Below are positions 21,479-30,654 of a DNA stretch of 64,000 bases, piece after piece; the first letter of the stretch is position 1; each line of letters starts with the position of its first letter. Source of the stretch: JBBCJM01 sp037190175 (GTDB taxonomy: Bacteria; Pseudomonadota; Alphaproteobacteria; Rhodobacterales; Rhodobacteraceae); contig JBBCJM010000101.1 of NCBI GenBank assembly GCA_037190175.1, positions 7,374-71,373 of the forward strand. Direction: 5' to 3'. The notes beneath the pieces are model-generated. The model saw only the letters and a program-made list of their open reading frames with translations. It did no database searches and had not been told where the DNA came from. The position numbers and the translations under genes were made by a program.

Positions 21479-21764
21479 GTTCAATGTGCTCGTGCTGCCC
21501 GACCCGGTGGCGACGAAGCAAGGTGGGCTTCTGCTGCCGGACGAGGTGGTGGAGCAGCGCAGGCACGCGCAGACCCGCGGGGTGATCGTGGCGGTGAGCC
21601 CGAACGCCTTCAACGTGGACGTGTGGCCTGTCGGGGTGGAGCCACCCGGGCCGGGCGCGAAGGTGGCCTATGGCCGCTACGCCGGGACGCTGATCGATGG
21701 GATCGACGGGGTGGAGTACCGCGTCGTCAAGGACAAGGATATCGTGGCGGTGATCGATGGCTGA
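21447..21764 (+). CDS. GroES-like phage co-chaperonin
   Basis: A 105-residue protein of chaperonin-10 size and layout: VEFNVLVLPDPV (first beta strand), TKQGGLLLPDEV as the mobile loop, RGVIVAVSPNAF, GAKVAYGRYAG and a closing EYRVVKDKDIVAVIDG, which parallels the GroES C-terminus. It probably partners host GroEL to fold the major capsid protein, like T4 gp31. It overlaps both neighbours by a few to 32 bases. Confidence 0.8.
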   Translation: MQNASGIKPVEFNVLVLPDPVATKQGGLLLPDEVVEQRRHAQTRGVIVAVSPNAFNVDVWPVGVEPPGPGAKVAYGRYAGTLIDGIDGVEYRVVKDKDIVAVIDG

Positions 21765-22596
21765 GGAACTGGAAGACCATATCGAAGTCGAAGAAGAAGC
21801 CCCAGCGGTTGAGCCGCCGCCGGAGTCAGACCCCGAAGCGGAGGCCGAGGCGCGGAAGTACGGCTGGAAACCGCGCGAGGACTTTACCCTGGCCCCGGAG
21901 GGGTGGGTGGACGCGGCGAGGTTCCTGGAACTCCCCTCCACACAGGTCAAGATCACCCGCGACCTGAACAAGCGGCTGGAGCGCGAGGCCCGCGAGAGCC
22001 GGGAGCAACTGGCCCGCGTGGGCGAGGTGACCCGGGTCGCCGTCGAGCGGATGCGCCAGCAAGAGCGCGAAGCCTACGAGGCGCGCGTTGCCGAGATCGA
22101 ACGCGAGCGCCGCGCAGCCGTTGAGCAGGGCGATACCCAGCGCTACGACCGGCTGACCGAGGCGCAGAAGGCCATCAAGCCACCGGAACCCGTCGCCGAA
22201 CCGCCGCCCCAGGGCGTGCAGATCGCGACTGACGCCCAGGAGTACCTGAGCCGCACGAAATGGGCCTCGGACCCGGCGGCCTACAAGTACGCTGGGGGTC
22301 TGATCGAGCGGAACCCGCATGTCATGCACCTGCCGCACATCAAGCAGGTGCAGTGGGTCGATGAGCAGCTGCGCAACAGCGGGCTGTTCGCGGAGCACTT
22401 CGAGGCTCCCGCCCCGAAGCCAGGCCCCGCTGTGGCCAAGGTGGACCCCGGCGGGCTTGGCGGGATGATGCGGCGCGGCAAGAGCGGTGCCGACCTGCCC
22501 CCGGACGTGCGCAAGGTGGGCGAGGAGTTCGTGAAGGAGGGCATATTCGCGAACCTGGACGAGTATGCCCGGGACTATTTCGGAGACAGCAAATGA
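21757..22596 (+). CDS. capsid scaffolding protein (probable)
   Basis: A 279-residue, highly charged protein. It has an acidic start (EELEDHIEVEEEAPAVE), a long coiled coil at about residues 65-130 (LNKRLEREARESREQLARVG) and a C-terminal helical domain that could contact the capsid. Position between portal and major capsid and the coiled-coil composition are those of scaffolding proteins. Confidence 0.65.
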   Translation: MAEELEDHIEVEEEAPAVEPPPESDPEAEAEARKYGWKPREDFTLAPEGWVDAARFLELPSTQVKITRDLNKRLEREARESREQLARVGEVTRVAVERMRQQEREAYEARVAEIERERRAAVEQGDTQRYDRLTEAQKAIKPPEPVAEPPPQGVQIATDAQEYLSRTKWASDPAAYKYAGGLIERNPHVMHLPHIKQVQWVDEQLRNSGLFAEHFEAPAPKPGPAVAKVDPGGLGGMMRRGKSGADLPPDVRKVGEEFVKEGIFANLDEYARDYFGDSK

Positions 22597-23045
22597 CCGC
22601 ACGCACCGAGGCAATCCGCACCGAGCGCCGCCGCCGTGACAGCGACGGGCTTGCCGGCCGGCGCCGCAAGCTGTCGGTCATGGGCGAACTGGACCACGAC
22701 AACTACGTGTATCGCTGGGCCAACGACGAGGGAACGCGCCTGCACGACCTCACGGTCAGGGACGACTGGGATCTGGTGCAGGATCGGAATGAGACGATGG
22801 GCAAGAGCGGGATGGGCGCGGAAGCGGCCGTTCCGGTGGGAGTGGGGCCGACCGGCGCCCCCGTGCGCGCAGTGTTGCTGCGCAAGCGGAAAGACTGGCA
22901 CGAGAAAGATGAAAAGGCCGCGCAGGCCCGTATCGATGAACAGGAAACCGGCCTGAAAGCGGGGGCAGTCCCCGGGGCCGAAAGCGACGGCCATACCTAC
23001 AGCCCGCAGGGGATCACCCTGCAACACCGGGGCGGCCGGTCGTAA
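22593..23045 (+). CDS. conserved phage head protein
   Basis: A 150-residue basic protein: an Arg-rich N-terminus (TERRRRDSDGLAGRRRK), the block YVYRWANDEGTRLHDLTVRD, then RKRKDWHEKDEKAAQ. It is consistently found next to scaffold and capsid genes in related phages (recollection). Role unknown; the charge suggests DNA or scaffold contact. Confidence 0.65.
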   Translation: MTARTEAIRTERRRRDSDGLAGRRRKLSVMGELDHDNYVYRWANDEGTRLHDLTVRDDWDLVQDRNETMGKSGMGAEAAVPVGVGPTGAPVRAVLLRKRKDWHEKDEKAAQARIDEQETGLKAGAVPGAESDGHTYSPQGITLQHRGGRS

Positions 23046-23069
23046 ACCCTTCATCCAGGAGTAGCCAAA

Positions 23070-23654
23070 ATGGCGAATGCTGACGCTGCATTCGGGCTTC
23101 GTCCCGTCTGCTATCTCAGCGGTGCTCCGTACAACGGCGCGGCGAACAGGTACTACATCCCCGCCACCGATACGGATTCCGCTGCCTTCATCGGCTCTGT
23201 GGTCAAGCTGACCGGCGGTGCCGATGCCAACGGCATCCCTGCCGTGACCGCCAACGTTTCCACCGGAAACCCCGTGGTCGGGGTGGTGGTGGGCGTCGAG
23301 CCGATCACGGCCGACAGCCTGATCTACCGGGCCAATTCGACGGCCCGGTACGTGTGGGTCGCCGACGATCCGAACCTGCTGTTCGAGGTGCAGGAAGACA
23401 GCGAAGGCGGGGCGCTGGCGGCCACGGCCGCGGGTGCGACCTGTCAACTGACCGGCTTCATCAGCGGCAGCACCTACACGGGCCTTTCGGCCATCGAACT
23501 GGACTCGTCCAACCTGTCGGAGGCTTCCGACACCGACGACGACGTTCGGATCATCCGCCTGGTGCAGGCGCCGGACAATGCGGTGGGCAACCATGCCCGC
23601 TGGCTGGTGCGGCTCAACGTGCATCAGTACGTCAACGCTTCTGTGGGGGTCTGA
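23070..23654 (+). CDS. capsid decoration or accessory head protein
   Basis: A 194-residue beta-rich protein (MANADAAFGLRPVCYLSGAP) with VVKLTGGADANGIPAV and NPVVGVVVGVEPI segments typical of phage head decoration/fibre-like proteins encoded before the major capsid protein. Good GGAGTAG box upstream. Confidence 0.65.
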   Translation: MANADAAFGLRPVCYLSGAPYNGAANRYYIPATDTDSAAFIGSVVKLTGGADANGIPAVTANVSTGNPVVGVVVGVEPITADSLIYRANSTARYVWVADDPNLLFEVQEDSEGGALAATAAGATCQLTGFISGSTYTGLSAIELDSSNLSEASDTDDDVRIIRLVQAPDNAVGNHARWLVRLNVHQYVNASVGV

Positions 23655-23657
23655 GCC

Positions 23658-24569
23658 ATGAGCGTCATCACCACCGGCGCACACCCCAAGGCCCTGTGGC
23701 CCGGCGTGCGCAAGTTCGTCATGGGCGAGTATACGTCCCAGCCCGAGGTCTATTCGAAGATCTTCGACATGAAGTCTTCGAGCATGGCCTACGAGGAAGA
23801 CGTGGAGGTCACCGGCTTCGGCCTGGCCAAGGTCAAGGCCGAGGGCGCCTCGACCACCTACGACACCCACCAGCAGGGCTTCGTGAAGCGGTACACCCAT
23901 GTGGCGTTCTCGCTGGGCTACATCGTGACACGCGAGGAACTGGACGACAACCAGTACAAGTCGAAGTCGTTCAAGCGCGGCAAGATGCTGGCCTTCTCGT
24001 TCCGCACCACGAAGGAGATCGTGGCCACGAACGTGCTGAACCGGGCTTTCCTGTCGGCCTATGCCGGCGGAGACGGCAAGGAACTGCTGGCAACGGACCA
24101 CCCGACGCTGGCCGGAAACCAGTCCAACGAGCTGGCGATCCCGGCCGACCTGTCGGAGGCGGCGCTGGAAGACCTGCTGACGCAGATCATGGAGGCGAAG
24201 AACTCCCGCGGGATGCAGATCGCGATCCGCGGGCAGAAGCTGATCGTCCCCCCGGCGCTGGCGTTCAACGCCGAGCGGATCATGAAGACCACGTTGCAGC
24301 CGGGAACGGCGAACAATGACGTCAACGCGATCCGCTCGATGGGCCTGCTGCCCGGGGGCGTGGTGGTCAACCCCTACCTGACCGCCAGCGACAGCGCCTG
24401 GTTCGTGAAGACGGACGTGCCGGACGGCCTGCTGGGCTTCAACCGGACCTCGTTCGAGTTCACCCAGGACAACGACTTCGACACGGAAAACGCGAAGGCC
24501 AAGGGGTACGAGCGGTACGTCTTCGGCTGGACCGACTGGCGCGGCATGTACGGCAGCGCCGGGACCTGA
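23658..24569 (+). CDS. major capsid protein
   Basis: A 303-residue protein of Mu gpT/HK97-like type: MSVITTGAHPKALWPGVRKF, an N-terminal arm, then RYTHVAFSLGYIVTREELDD, LIVPPALAFNAERIMKTT and a C-terminal YVFGWTDWRGMYG. The length and gene position after scaffold and decoration proteins fit the major head subunit. A strong hairpin terminator follows, which should give high capsid dosage relative to downstream genes. Confidence 0.85.
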   Translation: MSVITTGAHPKALWPGVRKFVMGEYTSQPEVYSKIFDMKSSSMAYEEDVEVTGFGLAKVKAEGASTTYDTHQQGFVKRYTHVAFSLGYIVTREELDDNQYKSKSFKRGKMLAFSFRTTKEIVATNVLNRAFLSAYAGGDGKELLATDHPTLAGNQSNELAIPADLSEAALEDLLTQIMEAKNSRGMQIAIRGQKLIVPPALAFNAERIMKTTLQPGTANNDVNAIRSMGLLPGGVVVNPYLTASDSAWFVKTDVPDGLLGFNRTSFEFTQDNDFDTENAKAKGYERYVFGWTDWRGMYGSAGT

Positions 24570-24574
24570 CGACC

Positions 24575-24603
24575 GGGGCCGCTCTTCGGGGCGGCCCCTT
24601 TCC
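24575..24603 (+). terminator. rho-independent terminator after the capsid gene
   Basis: GGGGCCGC (24575-24582) pairs with GCGGCCCC (24591-24598), an 8-pair stem followed by TTTCCC. It probably attenuates transcription into the connector genes. Confidence 0.75.
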
Positions 24604-24650
24604 CATCCTGACGGCCAGAGAGGCCGACACCGCCACGACAGGAGGCGAAC

Positions 24651-25205
24651 ATGGCGACCACGACTTTTCGGAACAACATGGTGATCACCGGCGACCTTGA
24701 GGTTCAGGGGCAGATCACCGGGGGCGGCGCGCTGGCCGCAGGCTCCGGCATCGCTGGCGTGGGCACGATCCACGGCGTTTCGATCACCCGCAACGGCACG
24801 GTGATCGAGACGAAAATCCTGCTGGACATCACCGGGCTGAACTGCGGCGGCACGGCCGGCGACATCATCGGCGTGGATGGCCAGGCCAATTGCCATATCG
24901 GGCAGATCACCACGGCGGTCAACGGCGCGATCTTCGCCGGCTACATGCGCTGCCTGGAGGTGCCGGCGGGGGGTGATGAGGATATCGACCTCTACGCGGC
25001 GGACGAATCCACCGGGACCGAGGATGCGGCGATCACCGGCCTGGCCGAAACGCAGTTGTGCAACTCGGGCGACCTGTCGCTGGGAACCACGGTGGTGCTG
25101 ACCGCCTTTCCGGCGGACGGCCAGTATCTCTATCTGGTCTGCGGCACCGCGACGGCGGCGCCCTATAGCGCCGGCAAGCTGGAAATCGTCCTCTACGGCG
25201 TCTGA
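24651..25205 (+). CDS. phage virion protein (head fibre-like)
   Basis: A 184-residue beta-structured protein. It starts MATTTFRNNMVITGDLEVQG, a repeat-like beta motif resembling short fibres, and continues with a compact C-terminal domain (LSLGTTVVLTAFPADGQY). CAGGAGGCGAAC precedes the start. Exact role not known. Confidence 0.6.
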   Translation: MATTTFRNNMVITGDLEVQGQITGGGALAAGSGIAGVGTIHGVSITRNGTVIETKILLDITGLNCGGTAGDIIGVDGQANCHIGQITTAVNGAIFAGYMRCLEVPAGGDEDIDLYAADESTGTEDAAITGLAETQLCNSGDLSLGTTVVLTAFPADGQYLYLVCGTATAAPYSAGKLEIVLYGV

Positions 25206-25207
25206 CG

Positions 25208-25456
25208 ATGTACGCCAAGGGTCAGTGGAACGCGCTCTGCGACCGCTGCGGCTTCAAGTACAAGTCGGGGCAACTGCGCAAGGAATGGACCGGGCTGATG
25301 GTCTGTTCCGGCACGGGGACCAACGACTGCTGGGAGCCGCGGCATCCGCAGGAGAACGTTCGGGGCCGCAAGGACAAGCAAATGCCGCCTTGGGTGCGTC
25401 CTGAACCGCCGGATGTGTTCGTCACGCCCGGCCCCATCGACCCGGATGAATACTGA
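25208..25456 (+). CDS. zinc-binding phage head-tail protein
   Basis: An 82-residue protein with a rubredoxin-like pair CDRCGFKYKSGQLRKEW and GLMVCSGTGTNDCWE followed by PRHPQ. Four cysteines are spaced for one zinc. Similar small proteins are found in head-to-tail connector clusters of many phages (recollection). It overlaps the next gene by one base. Confidence 0.7.
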   Translation: MYAKGQWNALCDRCGFKYKSGQLRKEWTGLMVCSGTGTNDCWEPRHPQENVRGRKDKQMPPWVRPEPPDVFVTPGPIDPDEY

Positions 25457-26085
25457 TGGCGACGGCGAAAGACATCATTGAGGATGCGCTGCGCAAGATC
25501 GGCGTCGTGGCTCAGGACGAGCCCATGACCGCGGATCAGGTCGCATCCGGGCTGCGGGAGCTGAACCGCTTCCTCAAATCGCTGGAAAACCGCGGCGCGG
25601 AGTTCTACCGCGAGCACGAGGTTCAGGTGATCCTGACCAACCAGCCCCGGCACGATATCGCATGTCCGGTTCGGCGGGTCCTGACCGCCCGGCTGGTCCG
25701 CGGCGATATCGAGACGCCGATGCAGGAACTGACCCGGCAGGAGTACGATACCCTGCCGGTGAAGAACAGCACCGGGCTCCCGACGACCTTCTGGTTCAAG
25801 CGCGCGCCGGATGTGTCCACGATCTTCGTCTGGCCGGTGCTCGCCAGCCCGAACGGCGAGTTCCTGCGGATGTCTTGCGAGATGGACATTCCGGGCGTGA
25901 GCGAGGCGGGGCACCGCGTCGATATCCCGCCCGAGTGGGAGGACGCCGTGGTTTATGGCCTCGGCGCTCGACTGGCGGAGACCTATGGCCAGGCCGCCCC
26001 CCTTGTGGTGGCAAGGGCCGAGGAAGAACTGCGGCTCGCCCTGTCGCGCGACTGCGAATCCTCCATCTTCTTCCGGGACTGCTGA
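25456..26085 (+). CDS. P22 gp4-like head-completion (tail accessory) protein
   Basis: A 209-residue protein: helical N-terminus (ATAKDIIEDALRKIGVVAQD, then SGLRELNRFLKSLENRG), a middle beta domain (FWFKRAPDVSTIFVWPV) and C-terminal helices (WEDAVVYGLGARLAETYG). This is the P22 gp4 pattern of the adaptor binding beneath the portal. The next gene is the gp10-like partner and the two overlap by one base. Confidence 0.75.
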   Translation: MATAKDIIEDALRKIGVVAQDEPMTADQVASGLRELNRFLKSLENRGAEFYREHEVQVILTNQPRHDIACPVRRVLTARLVRGDIETPMQELTRQEYDTLPVKNSTGLPTTFWFKRAPDVSTIFVWPVLASPNGEFLRMSCEMDIPGVSEAGHRVDIPPEWEDAVVYGLGARLAETYGQAAPLVVARAEEELRLALSRDCESSIFFRDC

Positions 26086-27410
26086 TGCCCAGGCTGGTCT
26101 TCGTCGGTCAATCTGCGCGTGACGCCGATTTCGTGGCAGGCGCGCCGTCGCGACTGGTCAACTGCTACCGGGAGCCGACAGCCGAGGGCAATCATGTCCT
26201 CAAGCCCGTGCTGGGGTTGATGCCGTTCTCCGCGCTGCATGGGCCGTTCGTGCGGGCCATGGATGTGGTGGAGGGCCGGCTTTACGTCGCCGGGGCCGGA
26301 TCGCTCTACGAAATCGAGGCTGGGGGCGCGGCGGTGCTGCTGGACGCCATCGAGGACGGCAACAGCACGCTAGCCGGCAACAACGGCCTCGTCACGGTCT
26401 GCGCCGGTGGGAGGTATTGGGTGTGGGATGGCTCGGCCCTGAGCGAACCCACGCCGGGAGCGTTCAGCGACTTCGGTGCGCTGACCTTCTTCGGCAACTA
26501 TACCGTGCTGTCGGAACAGGGCGGGCGACGGTTCCAGTGGTCGGACGTGGCCGATCCGACCGACCTGCCGGGGCTGAACTTCTCGACTGCTGACGGGAGA
26601 GACGACAACCTGATCCGCCCCATGGCCATCGCGGGGCAGCTCTACCTCTGGAAAGAGACCTCGCACGAAATCTGGTATCTGACCGGCGGGGCGGGGGCCG
26701 AGGCGCTGGAACGGGTCGCGGGCGGCGTGCGGGAGCCGGGCCTTAAGGGGTTCGGGCTGATCTGCGCCATTCCCAACGGGGCGTTCTTCGTGGGCTCCGA
26801 CAACCGCGCCCATCTGGCGGCCGGCGGACAGGCGCGGATCGTGTCGGGGCCGGCGGTGGAGACGGCGATCACTCAGGGCGACCCTCGTCATTGTCTCGCC
26901 TTCGAGGATGAGGGGCACCTGTTCTGCGCCATTGTTTTCGGCGACCGCCCGGCGTGGATGTTCGATGTAGCGACCGGCGAATGGTGCGAGCGTGCCGAGG
27001 GTCTGGCCTTCGATCCGTGGTCGGTCAGTGCCAGCACGGGCTGGAACGGGGCGTGGTACGCGGGGCGGAACGATGGCGGCCTGTTCCGGTTCGGCGGGGT
27101 ATCGGACGGGACTGTCCCGGTCGTGAAGGAGGCGATCAGCCTGGCGCTGGACGCCGATGGGGAGCGGCCGATCCTGCGCGAGGTGGAACTGTTCCCGCGG
27201 AAGGGCCTTGAGGGCGGGCAGATCGCCCTGTCGCTGTCGAAGGACGGCGGAGTTACCTGGGGTGCGGAAAAGCCCCGGGAAATCGGGCCGCTGGGCACGA
27301 TGGAGCGGCGGGTGATCTGGCGAAACCTCGGACAGTTCCGGCGGGTGAACGCGCGGGTGCGCTGGGATTGCGGGCTTCCGGTGCGCGCCGATGGGAGGGT
27401 GCGGCTGTGA
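26085..27410 (+). CDS. P22 gp10-like packaged-DNA stabilisation protein
   Basis: A 441-residue beta-propeller-like protein (MPRLVFVGQSARDADFVAGA). Repeated WD/GG strands include GGRRFQWSDVADPTDLPGL and LYLWKETSHEIWYLTGGAG, and the C-terminal region reads RVNARVRWDCGLPV. The family plugs the portal exit after packaging. TGATG coupling to gp4. Confidence 0.8.
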   Translation: MPRLVFVGQSARDADFVAGAPSRLVNCYREPTAEGNHVLKPVLGLMPFSALHGPFVRAMDVVEGRLYVAGAGSLYEIEAGGAAVLLDAIEDGNSTLAGNNGLVTVCAGGRYWVWDGSALSEPTPGAFSDFGALTFFGNYTVLSEQGGRRFQWSDVADPTDLPGLNFSTADGRDDNLIRPMAIAGQLYLWKETSHEIWYLTGGAGAEALERVAGGVREPGLKGFGLICAIPNGAFFVGSDNRAHLAAGGQARIVSGPAVETAITQGDPRHCLAFEDEGHLFCAIVFGDRPAWMFDVATGEWCERAEGLAFDPWSVSASTGWNGAWYAGRNDGGLFRFGGVSDGTVPVVKEAISLALDADGERPILREVELFPRKGLEGGQIALSLSKDGGVTWGAEKPREIGPLGTMERRVIWRNLGQFRRVNARVRWDCGLPVRADGRVRL

Positions 27411-27619
27411 AGGTGAAACCGCTCCTGCCCCAGCAATATGCGACGGCCGAAGGTCAGCACCCCTCGCCCGAACTGGTGGAGGTGATCCAGCGGCTGGTGG
27501 CGAGGGTGGACGAGCTTTCGGCGGTAATCGAGGCGATCCGTGCTGTTCCCGAGCCAACTGGTGGCGGAACGGTGGACGCCGAGGCACGCGCGGCGATCAA
27601 CGCGATCCGGGGCATCTGA
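27407..27619 (+). CDS. small phage tail/head-completion protein
   Basis: A 70-residue protein from a GTG start overlapping the gp10-like stop. It has a helical core with coiled-coil character (LVEVIQRLVARVDELSAVI) ending NAIRGI, and couples to the next gene as TGATG. It could be a short trimeric needle-base or assembly factor; there is no firm homology. Confidence 0.6.
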   Translation: MKVKPLLPQQYATAEGQHPSPELVEVIQRLVARVDELSAVIEAIRAVPEPTGGGTVDAEARAAINAIRGI

Positions 27620-28065
27620 TGGAAACGCTGGAAGACCGCTTTGCCCGCTGGTTCCGCGGGAGCGCGGATGCTGTCCACTTCGCATCGCAGTTGTGGACCG
27701 CAACTCAGGAATGGGACGACCTGGAAGACGAGGGGCGGTGCAACCACAACACCCTGCTGGCGTGGCTGGCCTTCGGGAAGGAGTACCACCCCTTCTTCGC
27801 CCCGAACGCCCATATCCTGCGGCCCGCGCTGCTGATGATGTACCTGCAATGGCGCGCGGCGAACGTGCTGGACCGCGGCGACGAGAGCGATGTGGCCAAG
27901 AGCTACATGCTGCGCGCCGGGCTCTATTCGGTCTGGCACCTGATGGCGTGGATCGTCGGCGGGAACGACTGGGCGGCAGAGGTCGGCCCGGAAATCTATC
28001 GCACCTACGCCGAGACGCCGGCCGATATCCTGAAGGAGTTCACGACATGCCCGGACCAGCAGTAG
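27619..28065 (+). CDS. conserved phage protein before the ejection genes
   Basis: A 148-residue, mainly helical protein with many aromatic residues (FARWFRGSADAVHFASQLW, and YSVWHLMAWIVGGNDWAAE). It sits immediately before the ejection-protein genes and overlaps the next by 19 bases. Role unknown; possibly a virion-ejection or head protein. Confidence 0.6.
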   Translation: METLEDRFARWFRGSADAVHFASQLWTATQEWDDLEDEGRCNHNTLLAWLAFGKEYHPFFAPNAHILRPALLMMYLQWRAANVLDRGDESDVAKSYMLRAGLYSVWHLMAWIVGGNDWAAEVGPEIYRTYAETPADILKEFTTCPDQQ

Positions 28066-28709
28066 CCGCCATCGGCGCGGGCCTCGCGGGGTCCGCCATG
28101 CAGGCCAGCGCCGCGAAGAAGGCGGCTGGCGCGCAGGAGCGTGCCGCGGCAGACCAGATCGCGTTCCAGACCGAAACCCGGGACATGATGTTCGACCGGG
28201 TGGACCCGTTCCTGGGCGCGGGTACCGCCGGCCAGAATGCGTACCTGTTCGAGCTCGGCCTGGGGCAACGACCCGACGGCTATGCCGGGTTCAGCGCCAC
28301 CCCGGGGTACGATTGGCAACTCGGTCAGGGCATGGGGGCGATCAACGCACTGGCCGGTGCCCGCGGCGGGCTCAACTCTGGCCGCACGATGCAGGACGCC
28401 ATGCGCTTCGGGCAGGGTCTGGCATCGCAGGAGTACAACAATCACCTGACCCGGCTGGCGGGGCTGACCGACCAGGGGCTGTCGGCGGCCTCCCTGCAAG
28501 CCGGGATCGCGAACAATGCCGCGACGGGCGTGTCGAACGCGCTGGCCAATCGTGGCAATGCGCAGGCCGCCGGGGCCATCGGCGTGGGCAACGCCCTTGC
28601 CGGGGGGCTGGGCAACACGATGGGGATGCTGGCGTACCAGAACGCGATGCCGGGCGGGAATGCGAACATCCTGTCCACCCCGTGGGCGGCTGGGGGCTTC
28701 TGGGGATGA
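28047..28709 (+). CDS. P22 gp7-like DNA transfer (ejection) protein
   Basis: A 220-residue protein with an Ala/Gly-rich hydrophobic N-terminus (MPGPAVAAIGAGLAGSAMQA), coiled-coil segments (QERAAADQIAFQTETRDMM) and a Gly/Asn-rich C-terminal half. The same plan is seen in P22 gp7 and similar internal virion proteins ejected into the envelope. It overlaps both neighbours. Confidence 0.7.
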   Translation: MPGPAVAAIGAGLAGSAMQASAAKKAAGAQERAAADQIAFQTETRDMMFDRVDPFLGAGTAGQNAYLFELGLGQRPDGYAGFSATPGYDWQLGQGMGAINALAGARGGLNSGRTMQDAMRFGQGLASQEYNNHLTRLAGLTDQGLSAASLQAGIANNAATGVSNALANRGNAQAAGAIGVGNALAGGLGNTMGMLAYQNAMPGGNANILSTPWAAGGFWG

Positions 28710-29314
28710 ACGCCGACTACCTGCGCAACGGGCTACTGGCGCGGGGCCTGCCGCCCCACGTTGCAGACGCCTTCATTCTGAACTGGCAGGACGAAAGCGG
28801 GCTGGACGCGGGGATCAATGAACGCGCGCCGCTGGTGCCGGGCTCCCGGGGCGGCTATGGCCTGTCGCAGTGGACTGGCCCGCGGCGGGTCGCGCTGGAA
28901 CGCTTCGCGGCCGAGCGGGGTATCCCGGTCGGCGATCCGGACGTGCAGATGGACTACTTGATGCACGAGCTTTCCGGTCCCGAAGCCGCGGCGGCCCGGG
29001 CGATCATGGCGACGAGCGATACGGGCTCGGCTGCAGCCGCAATCCTGAACCGCTTCCTGCGCCCCGCAGAGGCGCACAGGGCGGCCCGGGAGGCCCGTTA
29101 CCTCGGCGGTGCGGCATCGCCCGCCGGAAACGCACTGGGAGCGCCTGATGCTCCGCAGAACGCGCTGGCGGCCGGCCAGCCGGAGCGTCCGCAGTTGCGC
29201 TTCGCCGACCTGCGGCAGGATGCCGGCGATTTCATGGTGCCGACCAACGCCCTTGCACCTCAGCCTGTCCAATGGGCGCCGCAGCGCAACAACCTCGCGA
29301 GGATCTTGGGATGA
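28706..29314 (+). CDS. virion-associated peptidoglycan hydrolase
   Basis: A 202-residue protein. Residues 1-130 form a phage-tail-lysozyme-type domain: PPHVADAFILNWQDESGLD supplies the catalytic Glu-like site, followed by GSRGGYGLSQWTGPRRVAL and a helical bundle. It would cut the cell wall during DNA entry. The C-terminal 70 residues are a Pro/Ala-rich tail. It is coupled to the gp7-like gene by ATGA and to the next gene. Confidence 0.75.
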   Translation: MNADYLRNGLLARGLPPHVADAFILNWQDESGLDAGINERAPLVPGSRGGYGLSQWTGPRRVALERFAAERGIPVGDPDVQMDYLMHELSGPEAAAARAIMATSDTGSAAAAILNRFLRPAEAHRAAREARYLGGAASPAGNALGAPDAPQNALAAGQPERPQLRFADLRQDAGDFMVPTNALAPQPVQWAPQRNNLARILG

Positions 29315-30654
29315 TGATGAACCCCGCCATTATCCTCCAAGGCCAGCAGCCGGACATGGTGAACGCGCTGCGGCTGGGCACGCAGGCCGCGGGGGAGAGC
29401 GTTGCGCTGCAACGGCAGAACGCGCTGGCCGGGGTATACCGCGACCACGGCGCGGGGATAGTCGGCGGCGACGAGACTGCCATCAACGCGCTGGCGGCGC
29501 TGGACCCCATGGCTGCGATGAAGGTGCAGACGACGCGGCAGGAGGCCGACATGGCCCGCCAGCGCATGGACATCCTGACCGCGCAGGAGCGCAGGGCGGC
29601 GGAAGAATATGCCCGTGGCCTGACGGCGCAGCAGCGGGCGGCGGAAGCCCAGCAGATCGAGGACGCGGTGAAGATGGGGATGGGCATCGCCGATCCCGCG
29701 ACCTGGGATGCGACGATGGCGACCATGGCGCCGGAACTGGTGGGCCGGTTCGGGGAGCGGGATGCGCTGGCCCGGCGGTTCATGTCGTGGGCCGAGATCG
29801 TTAAGGGGATGGAGGGGCCGACGCCGCTTTCGTCGGAAGGCAAGCTCTATGCCGATGAGCGCGCCGGGCTTGTTCCGCCCGGGACTGCCGGCCGCCCGGG
29901 GTTTCGGCAGGCTACGCCCGAAGAGGCTTCATCTTTCGGCGCGGCGGCTGGCCAGTTCGGACCCGATGGGCGGTTCTATCCGATCAATCCGCCTTCCGGC
30001 GGGATCGAGATGATCGGTCCCGACGGAACGGTCATGCGGGTCGGCGGCCCGGCAGGTGGAGGCCCGAAGCTGACCGAGCAGCAGACGAAAGACCTCGTGT
30101 ACTGGCAGCGCGCCACAGGGGCCTCCGACGCGGTAGACGCCAACGAGAACGCCATCGCGAATTTCGGTGACAGCCTCATGTCGGGCGTGCCGCTGGTCGG
30201 AAACTACCTCGTGTCCGAAGAGTTTCAGGCGGGCAAGCAGGCGGCCGACGAGTGGCTGAGCGCGATCCTGCGCAAGGACACCGGCGCCGCGATCACGGAC
30301 CAGGAGTTCACGATCTACGGCCGGGTGTATTTCCCGCTGCCCGGCGATAGCCCTGCCGTGATCCAGCAGAAGCGGGAGGCGCGCAAGCGGGCCGAGGAAG
30401 GCATCCGGCTAGGCCTCGGGACCGCCGACATCCTGGCGCGCGAGGTAGAGGCGCGGCGCGCCGCGGCCGATGGGACGGCGGGCATCAGCGCCACCGTCGG
30501 TTCGGGCGGGGGCGGATCGGTCGGCGCGCCCACTGCGGAGGTAGCGTCCCCGGAACCCACCTCAGGTCTTTCTCCGGGTCACGTGGAAGACGGCTACATC
30601 TACTTGGGGGGGGCGCCTGATGATCCTGCCAGTTGGGTAAAGGTGCGCGAATGA
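29311..30654 (+). CDS. internal virion (ejection) protein
   Basis: A 447-residue protein from ATG 29311 (29314 and 29317 possible). An N-terminal Ala/Gln-rich coiled coil (residues 20-130), a central Gly-rich region with GGIEMIGPDGTVMRVGG, and a C-terminal low-complexity tail are consistent with an ejectosome component comparable in position to P22 gp20. No enzymatic motif is seen. Confidence 0.6.
   Translation: MMMNPAIILQGQQPDMVNALRLGTQAAGESVALQRQNALAGVYRDHGAGIVGGDETAINALAALDPMAAMKVQTTRQEADMARQRMDILTAQERRAAEEYARGLTAQQRAAEAQQIEDAVKMGMGIADPATWDATMATMAPELVGRFGERDALARRFMSWAEIVKGMEGPTPLSSEGKLYADERAGLVPPGTAGRPGFRQATPEEASSFGAAAGQFGPDGRFYPINPPSGGIEMIGPDGTVMRVGGPAGGGPKLTEQQTKDLVYWQRATGASDAVDANENAIANFGDSLMSGVPLVGNYLVSEEFQAGKQAADEWLSAILRKDTGAAITDQEFTIYGRVYFPLPGDSPAVIQQKREARKRAEEGIRLGLGTADILAREVEARRAAADGTAGISATVGSGGGGSVGAPTAEVASPEPTSGLSPGHVEDGYIYLGGAPDDPASWVKVRE

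Noticed and set aside
22575..24896. Long minus-strand open frame (773 codons) through the capsid genes
   Set aside because: It is antisense to the capsid and decoration genes and has no protein-like motifs; GC-rich shadow.
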